From Acheta domesticus (lineage: Eukaryota; Arthropoda; Insecta; Orthoptera; Gryllidae): 64,000 nt of DNA. Position 1 is the first letter of the stretch. Each line of letters begins with the position of its first letter. Where the stretch lies: positions 2,829,371 to 2,893,370 of the forward strand of contig JAHLJT010000631.1 of the NCBI GenBank assembly GCA_031308135.1, in the 5' to 3' direction. Made by a program: the position numbers and the translations under genes. The notes under the pieces are model-generated. The model saw nothing but the letters and a program-made list of their open reading frames with translations, was not told the origin of the DNA and ran no database searches. Below, piece by piece: positions 56,460-64,000 of the stretch.

Positions 56460-59041
56460 TGCTGCAATGCTGCAGAAATGCATTAGGTGATGCATATCAA
56501 ATCTAGTGGCGACTCGTAGTTAGTGTGCACAATTGCACAACCCCAGATAATCGAAAAAAATCTTATAATGTTAGTAATATGCATATTCAATTTAATGACA
56601 TTCAGCATTCATGATATAGCGGCGATATCGACTATATGAATTCGTTTTCAAGTGAAAAATGGTACGACAAATGCTGTCTCCGGCGTCTCGTGCGATCTCA
56701 GGCAGCGCTCACGCTCTTGAGCTCTTTTACTGCGTTTACTCTTTGGCCACGCATCTCTGTGCTTCAACATACGCCCTCGTCTTCGCACTGCATCGAGCCA
56801 CCGGCCATCAGCGCAGCCCCAAAGTGGCGTCCGAGGGGAATTGAAATTTTCTGTCTTCGACTCAACATAGGTCAACTTAATTTTATGTGTTTCATGTGAT
56901 ATTTCAGTACACAAGTTCACTCAATTCTTGAAGGTATAGGACGCATTACTTACGATGTTTGGGAAATTTATTTTCATTTGATGTTAGGTTTGTTGAATCA
57001 AAATGTATGTTATGAATCCTCTTTTTGTAAAGTTGGCCGTTCTGAAAGAAAGACCAAAAAGACCCTCTTTCTGCCTCTCGTCTGCACACGGTGTGTGCAA
57101 TCATCTTCCCGGCAGAACCTGCTGTTATTCTGAGTTGTTCTGCGTGCGTCATTGTGAATACGAGTGTGTGAAAGATCTTTCATTGTTGCTGTATGGTAGT
57201 GGGTAGTTTAACTTTTTAAATAAAATAACTTTATTTCGTTATTATCACCACTAATAGCAGCAATGATGATGAAATGAACCAGTGTAAAAGTGTTCAAACA
57301 ACAGTGCTTCTTGGGAAGGGCTGGAATGCGATCACCAATTTTCCCTCCAACCTTGCTGGATTTTGTTTTGTAATAATTCTACTGCCGGCAATTGTCTCAA
57401 TGTGTAATACAGAAACTGAGTGTCCAGTGCAAATCAAGGCCAGACCCTTGTGCGCGGGACCGACCGCCTATACGGACACTAAGCGTGAAATTATGTAAGT
57501 AATATTTAGATATAGATGTTTAATAAACTTGGTTTTAATTAGTATTAATTAATTTACATGAATTCCTTTCGTTTTATTACATATTAGTGTTTTGAATTTT
57601 GGAAATTACATTTTCCTCATTCGATGGAGCTGCAACTCCCAGTTTGTGGGGACACCAGCCGCCACTGTGAATAGTACTGGCTTTAATTCTCCTTGCCTCA
57701 AACACATCATCTTCGAGAATGAGGTTAACATAGTTTAATTGAAAATTGTTAGTATTCATTTCCATTACGTGATTTGAGTACCAATTTAAATTATGCAATT
57801 CCCATATATTCTCTTCATTCTTGTACAATCGTTGTTCTCGACTCGCGATGATGTTTGAAGCAATAAAGACATGTTCGACAAGTATACTCAAGGAATCAGG
57901 CACTTACGGAGAGAAGAGATTAAAACTTCAAGCAAAAAATATATGTCAAGGGGTTGGGCAACTTTATGTTAACCTTAATACCTGTAACTTTTACGAACTA
58001 CAGGAAAAACAAAGCTTTTGTAAATTCAGTCGTGTCAGTTTGCCTGTAGGAAGTCAAAGGCCTAAACGTGGCTATTAGCCCTGGCCGGCTAAACTGTCCA
58101 TTTAGCCGAACATAGTGCTGAGTGCATGAAGCTGAGTGAATGAAAATGAACGAATCATTTCGGACTTGAACCGTTTAATGTTGGTATTAGCCAAAGGGTG
58201 CTGACTGAAGAAAGGTAATTGTCCGTGTGTGCGGTATTTTGTACGTACGCACGAAGAATTTTGACACAAAACGCGCAAACCAGGTTGATCTATGTCCATC
58301 GCCAAGGCCGACCCTCGTCGCCAATTCGTAGTGAAACGTCAAATGACGTCTAGTGAGGTTAGGGTTGGTGGTGTCATGTAAACAGATATCACAAAGAAAT
58401 TAGAAACTACAAACAAGCTCTGGAAACTTCTCACCAGCAGTCTGGTCCCTCTTGATCATGTTCCTCGTAACCACAATGAACGTCCTCGTGTGCCTAATAA
58501 TTATTTCATCCGCTTAAATCTCGAAGTTTACTGTGAAGTTTGTCCCAATTTGGACTTTATGCACAGTTTCTGGATAATGCGTGTATTATCCGGATAATAT
58601 TGGAATTCTCCAGGTGGGCACTTTATCCGTAACGTATTCACTTTACACTGATTTCTATACTCTGTATTGGCTTGCAACGGCAAACATCATCAACAAAACC
58701 ACATAAAATGGTTTTCCGAAAAGTAGCACGCTCACGGCTCAAGTACAGAAAAAAAAGACTTTCGTATAACACGGAAGAAATTAAATACTTTAACAAAACA
58801 GTCTTCACGATAATTGCAACAACAGTTTAGTGTATATACAGAATAACAGTTCTGTATATACCACGCACATCAAAACATTTCGCAGTTCCATGCGGAAACA
58901 CTTGCATAGCAAATACATAATGGCAGGCGAACACTTCCTTGGAGCCTTGCTGTCGCACGACGTCGGCTGTTTCCTCAACAAAGACGCACTGATTATGAGA
59001 ATTCAGTCGGTACGCGCAGATTGAGAAGAGACGGGATAAAA
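56460..59041. other. Mostly unassigned sequence
   Basis: Several frames of 60-108 codons exist without a firm family match. The minus-strand frame at 57903-57577 has a faint look of a Penelope-type C-terminus, discussed as a finding. No host gene is supported. Confidence 0.4.
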
Positions 59042-59472
59042 CAGGGGTGTTCAAATTGCAAAGCCTCAAAGGCCACAACTAAAACCTTTACAATATGGTT
59101 GCGGTCCATATTTTCATTATTCGGGCGGTCCACACCGGACTTTCCCGTTCTGTTGATCTCGGTACTTTGGCCGGCTGTTCTGAAACAGGGGAGGGGGGAA
59201 TTGAAGCATGCTTGAGATCAGGCCGTAATGGCAGCACAACGCAGTAAAACAGAAGGGATGATTTTGAATTTCTGAATTTACTTGACAAAAAATCAACTTA
59301 AATGTAAACGTGAACCTATTTTTTCATTAAGGAGATGTTGACTCCGACAGAACGCGTACTACAGGCGCGCTATGTTCTCCCTCGATATGGATGCACAGGA
59401 CTTTAACTTTTGACTAAAAACCTTTCGTGGACAACAATAAATGGCACCGCGGCCGCCAGTTGGGCAACCCTG
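59042..59472 (+). mobile_element. hAT-like non-autonomous element, CAGGG type
   Basis: The left end CAGGGGTGTTCAAATTGC and the right end, on the minus strand CAGGGTTGCCCAACTGGCGG, are the usual shape of one group of hAT termini. The flanks ggataaaa (59034-59041) and gaataaca (59473-59480) agree at 6 of 8 positions. The interior is repeated, in two split pieces, at 9661-9702 and 10521-10838. No transposase frame. Confidence 0.8.
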
Positions 59473-61163
59473 GAATAACACAATCAAATACTTACATTTT
59501 TCAGTCAAAATTGAAACTGATTGATTGTTTTAGTACTTTTCCCGAGTTCCTGGGTTTCAAACGAACCCACAGACCCCTCTCATCTGGCCGGGGGCTGCAT
59601 AGTTTTCTTTCATTTTCTGCGAGCTCTGGGAATTCGTAATGAAAACCCTGTAGTTCCATAAACACGTTAATACAGCGTTTGGGAGATAATATTTGAGTTT
59701 TGTAGTTTCTGTTGGTTGTGTGAAATGAGCCATTACAGTACGTACAGCATACAATTATATTAAAGATGTGACTCACCCAACCACGAATGCTTCGAGATTT
59801 GCTGTCACTTGAAGCCCCTGCACAAACTCACCTGGAACAAACGAAAAAACTTGGGTTAAATAAGGAACAACAAACCCCCAAATTGCGTAGACCAAATAGA
59901 GCTGATCAAGGTTTAATTTTATTTACTACGGGTGTAAGAGCAAATTCACAACATTAACAGATGTAATTTCGGCGTTTACTGATGACTCGTTAATACTATA
60001 AACATAACCGCCACGCAGAATTATTTTCTCCGTGCACGAAAGTTATATTATTTTAACACGGGAAACCCCGCAGTCCAAAAGAGTCACGAATCGTGCATTT
60101 AGGACACCTGGAAGGCGTTTCATAGTTCGGCGGAATGCGGGGGCAGTCGCCACCTCAGCGAACAAAGGGCTGCGGCCCCCACAGGTGCAAGCCACATGTT
60201 GCAGGCAGGGTCGCCGAGAGCCTGTCCGGAGACCGACCTCAGACGGTCAAAGCTTAAGTTTTAGCTAGACGGATCCTGATTGCTGGGTTGTCATCCCCAC
60301 CAGTGACCCTCACGGCTCACGCCTCACCTGACCTGGGGAACCTGCATGCTTTTCGCCGAACTGACGAAAGAATCTTCTGAACTGGACGTGATATCATGGA
60401 AACAGAAGTGGATAAATCCAGTTTCTTGACTTAGGAAAAAAAGTCTCTATCACATGGTGCAGCCAGGATCCATGTTTTGTGGGTCCTTGATATCGAAAAA
60501 TAGAATCACGGCAAAAGTCCGTCTGTCAGTACGTCCGTCTGCGGATAACACTAGCAGTTAAACTGTTCAGTCGATTTTCTCCAAAATTAATATTCCTCCA
60601 TCAATCTGGCTGACGTCGCGATCCCTTGGATTTGAAACCTAAATTTTAATTTTGGAAGGGGGGACCATAGATGAAATGGGAAATGATCCAAATTTTCAAA
60701 AAAAATTGTTCCATCATTTTTTATTAAATTTTGTTGTTGGATAGTGTGGAGGACGTTTAAGAGAATGGTGCAGGTTTCATGTTCATTATAAACCCTGATT
60801 TTTCGAAATTTGCTTTCGAAGTCCTCCTACAACCAAAATATTAAAGATAGAGATTTTCCCCTAATGAAATCTCTTCCTTAAAGATAGATTATGAAATAAG
60901 GTCATGTACAATTTTTCGAAAATTTGAGTACTTTTCGCGTAATTTTGTGTGAAAATAGGGAGAGAAAGTATGTACTGTTTTAGCATCACTAGTTCTAAAC
61001 AGCAACAATAAAATGTCCCTCTGTCGCATCGCCTTGGCCCCGCTTTATCGCACTCGCACCAGTGAACATCTCTTGAGATAGCAGCCAATAGGCGACCTCG
61101 ACAGCTCTGGGAAAGCCTTCCTTGTCATCTCCCAGGCATTCTAGTGACGACAATCTTAATTAT
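59473..61163. other. Unassigned sequence
   Basis: Contains gtccgtctgtcagtacgtcc at 60519-60538, a motif also in the 15-kb inverted-repeat element, and ttccatcattttttatt-type AT-rich DNA. No gene recognised. Confidence 0.4.
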
Positions 61164-61773
61164 TAAGGGGCACATTTTATGTAAGGTTTTTTTTCTTTTC
61201 ACTTCAGAACGATGCCTTTTAATACAGAAATTCTTTTTGTTATGACAAAAGAAAATGATCCATTTTTATAAGACTTTTTTCCTTTATTTTTCTTCGATTT
61301 CGACTAATAAGTAATTTTTTACCCTTTTCGGCATTTGAAAAGTATTTTTCACCTATTTCATTGATTTTAATGGTACTTCCTTCAAGTAATATTTACGACA
61401 AATGTTCTTCACAGAATTCCTAAGTGGACTATTCAATTTCTTCGCTCAGAAATTCGAATGTCAGCAGATGTATGTAATCTAAGATTCTTGTGACACCTTC
61501 AGTACCATTGTCGGTTCGGCGGATATCACGATAACTAAAGACAGGTTTTCTTGTCCAGACCAAAACAAAAGTTTGCAAGCTGAGTTCACATGGACGAAAA
61601 GAAGAAGTCTCGATTACATCAGTATCATGTCTAACAGCTTGAGTTGTTCATCTGAACTTGATCAAATTTTTTACGTAATTTTTCTTTGCTTTTAGGGCAT
61701 TTTAAAAACATTTTAAGTGCATTTAATTGATCATTTTTAGCGATGTTTTAGGCCATGTAAATCCGCCCCCCTA
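61164..61773 (-). mobile_element. Non-autonomous hAT-like element, TAGGG type
   Basis: Ends are taaggggcacattttatg and, on the minus strand, TAGGGGGGCGGATTTACATG. Flanks ttaattat (61156-61163) and ttaattag (61774-61781) agree at 7 of 8 positions. The whole 610 bp aligns with 28031-28650. It shares with that copy and with 51520-52172 a minus-strand SSDEQLKLLD-like piece, the only hint of former coding. Confidence 0.85.
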
Positions 61774-63430
61774 TTAATTAGTAATGCTCGCTGACGTCGT
61801 AGCTCCCCGCCATGCTCCCCTCCTCCGCTCAATGTGGCGGCATCCGACGTAGCCCCTTCTTCTTGATGTCCCGATCTGCAGTCTTCGTTAGTGACCGAAA
61901 GACAGCAAGTTGATTGCGCTCCACTGACTGTGTGAGTGAATTGTGGTATTATTTTGAAACGAACTCAAAAGATGACAAACGTGCCATTTGTACGATATGT
62001 AAACAGCATTTCTGAGTGGTGGAAAATCACAAAATAATAGTGATTTAAAAGTACATGTTACATCATTACACCGGGTAGAATTCAGCTCCACGGAATCCGA
62101 GAGTGCCAAGCGAACTGTTACGCCGGACATTTGAAACATCGCAGATTGTAAAGTTGATGACCCCTTATCGACACAAATATTCCGACACAAATCAACCAGC
62201 ACTTGTTCAATTTCTGGACCTATAGAACAAATTTAATCCAGGAGACAATCGTTCAAAAGCAGTAAACAGAAAAATTGCTTACATGATATGCAAAGATAAA
62301 CAACCTTTCAGACCCTTTTACATACTAGTAATAATCATGTATATTGAAAGTAATAATAAGTAACCTGGATGTTAAGTTCGTAATGTTGAAAGGGACCAGG
62401 ACTATTAACGTTTCTTTTTCTACTCCCACTGTATTATTCTATCATTTGATGGCTGCAACCAGCTGCAAAATGATACCCTTTACGATACAGATTTCATTAT
62501 GATACAGGTCCTTGACCAATCACATAGAAGCTTACAAACAAAGTATTGGCGATCACTGAGAATCGTTCTAGTAAATGTTTTGTTCGATCGTGTACATTAA
62601 AATTACATTTGATATTATATTATGCTTATCAGTTTTAATTTCTTTTATTATAAGCATTTTTGGTGGAATATTATTTACAATAAATTGAATCGTAATTTCA
62701 CTTTGATCCTATTTGACTAGCGCAGTACTCCCTCGCAGGCGCACTGGTACTCACAGCCACCTGCGGCAGCATGCGAGGGCAGGGATAGGGAGCTGTCAGC
62801 TAGGTGGCCTTGGCTGAATCCTTCATGTCAACTGCCATGAAACGCTTCAATATAAAAGTTTAACTCATGAAAGGCGTAGAAAAAGTACCGTATGTAACTC
62901 GATGTAATTAAAATTAATACACTCGTGTGACGTTTACGATACTCGCTCGTTCCTAGCTCGTATCGTAATACCACACTCGTATATTAATACTCATCATTAC
63001 ATCATCGTTTCATAATTTACTATTTTATATCAATACTCAAAGGTCAGCCTCAGTGTCTCCCTGATACTTGACATGGCATTGTTACCTTTCACATCATATC
63101 TCCCTTTCCTGCCATTGTGTTGTTCGTACATCTAATAGCTTGAGATAAGTAGGGTTCTCGACGTGTGTGGTATCAAACCTTTTGTTTGATATTCGATTTT
63201 GATTCCATTTCCATGCCCGTTACAAGTCTGATCATTTCCATGACATTCGTCTTATTGTTAATTTTGTATCTTATTTTTTGGCGGATTTTTTGCGTCCAAA
63301 CAAGAGTTTTGCGTTTGTCTTTCGACCCACAGCCACAATATGAAAACATCCGAGTCTTCCGCGAGACACAACCCCTTGGCAGAGCGCTTGCGGGAGAGTT
63401 GGCGTACTTCGAATGGAAATATAATGAACT
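61774..63430. other. AT-rich, no gene recognised
   Basis: Nothing beyond short frames. Confidence 0.4.
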
Positions 63431-63734
63431 GGTCCCCTGCTTGCTCCGCCCCGCCTCACCTGCCGGTGCTAAGGAACCCAGAGCGCCATCGAGTGGCGAC
63501 GCCTATCCGCCTACGTCACCTCCTCTATGCGCCCCAAGGACCCCGCCTCCCCCTCGACAACCCCGCCGCCCCGGCCCCGGCCCAGGCCCCACCCGGTCGC
63601 TGCTTTATGGACCCGCGCGGCGCACGCTAATGCTACGAGCACTTCCGTGACACATTATGCGCTGCGCCCGCCCCGCCCCGCCCCGCCCCGCCCCGCTCCG
63701 CCAGCCCATTCCGCAGATGGCGTCGCGTCGCTTG
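63431..63734. other. CpG-rich island with (CCCGC)n
   Basis: GC-rich, with a pure ccccg pentamer run at about 63668-63698. Frames are Pro/Arg/Ala-rich and compositional. Confidence 0.55.
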
Positions 63735-64000
63735 TGTTAGCACGCCCTCACTCGCAAGACGACAAGAAGCGAAGGGGGCGACACGAGGAAGCGAAAGGGG
63801 CGCGGCGAGATGAGTAGAAGCGAAAGGGATGAGGTGGGACGAGATGACAAGAGGAAAGACGGGACGAGAGAGGAGAAAAGATGGACGAGGACAAAAGAGG
63901 CGAGCCGAGATGAGAGGAGGAAAGGGCCGAGGTGGGTCGAAACGATAAGAGGCAAGACGGGACGAGAGGGGAGGAGGGACGGGCGAGGACGAAAGAGGCA
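63735..64000 (+). repeat. Purine-rich minisatellite, gacgagaggagg-type units
   Basis: Degenerate units such as gacgagatgacaagaggaaag and gacgagaggggaggaggg repeat to the window edge and continue beyond it. The plus strand is almost all purine, so it may form triplex-like structures. Confidence 0.8.

Noticed and set aside
63165..63650. Open frame of 161 codons with a hydrophobic N-terminus
   Set aside because: The hydrophobic part is AT-rich background and the rest is a CpG-rich island rich in Pro/Arg; the two halves differ in composition and show no family.

Overview
The window looks like intergenic or intronic DNA from a large, repeat-rich arthropod genome. A polyneopteran insect (Orthoptera or Phasmatodea type) is my best guess. 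This rests on the style of the non-LTR retrotransposon and of the tRNA-derived SINEs, on the absence of any bacterial operon structure, and on AT-rich background broken by sharp CpG-rich islands. I found no intact host gene, no credible host exon, no rRNA, no functional tRNA and no CRISPR array. Almost everything that can be named is a transposable element, a foldback repeat, a satellite or a microsatellite.

Layout. Positions 1-3906 hold a nearly complete but broken non-LTR retrotransposon with a restriction-like endonuclease, ending in an (AAT)n tail. Positions 3907-8888 are AT-rich with nothing recognised. Positions 8889-11442 hold a cluster of inverted-repeat elements, including a CAGGG-type hAT-like copy split by another terminal-inverted-repeat insertion that itself carries a LINE 3' end with a (TA)n tail. 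From about 12.9 to 55.2 kb, eleven copies of one unusually long tRNA-derived SINE (about 500-580 bp, (ATCA)n-type tail) are scattered; most lie on the minus strand and two on the plus strand. Five TAGGG-type hAT-like non-autonomous elements of about 600-650 bp lie at 18.8, 28.0, 28.7, 51.5 and 61.2 kb. The one at 28690-29291 has a perfect 8-bp target-site duplication. A 435-bp element at 38838-39272 has P-element-like ends, and a reading frame inside it starts like a THAP domain.

GC-rich islands occur near 13.9, 16.3-16.9, 22.6-22.8, 24.3-25.3, 35.4-35.7, 41.0, 44.5, 46.2-47.1, 51.3, 54.1-54.6 and 63.4-64.0 kb. Many contain the same pentamer, (CGCCG)n or (CCCGC)n. Two contain long arrays: a G-rich decamer-like minisatellite (24.7-25.2 kb) and a GGC/GGT trinucleotide tract (46.4-47.06 kb). 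Long open frames in these islands are artefacts of stop-free repeats.

The genes do not form a pathway. The parts interact as a history of insertions: elements nested in elements, SINEs back to back, and foldback units carrying a hammerhead-ribozyme-like core. I did not find a convincing new biological system. The most interesting items are the P-like element, the hAT family with its target-site duplications, the long SINE with two alternative heads, and the foldback units with the UGAUGA-hairpin-GAAAC motif.
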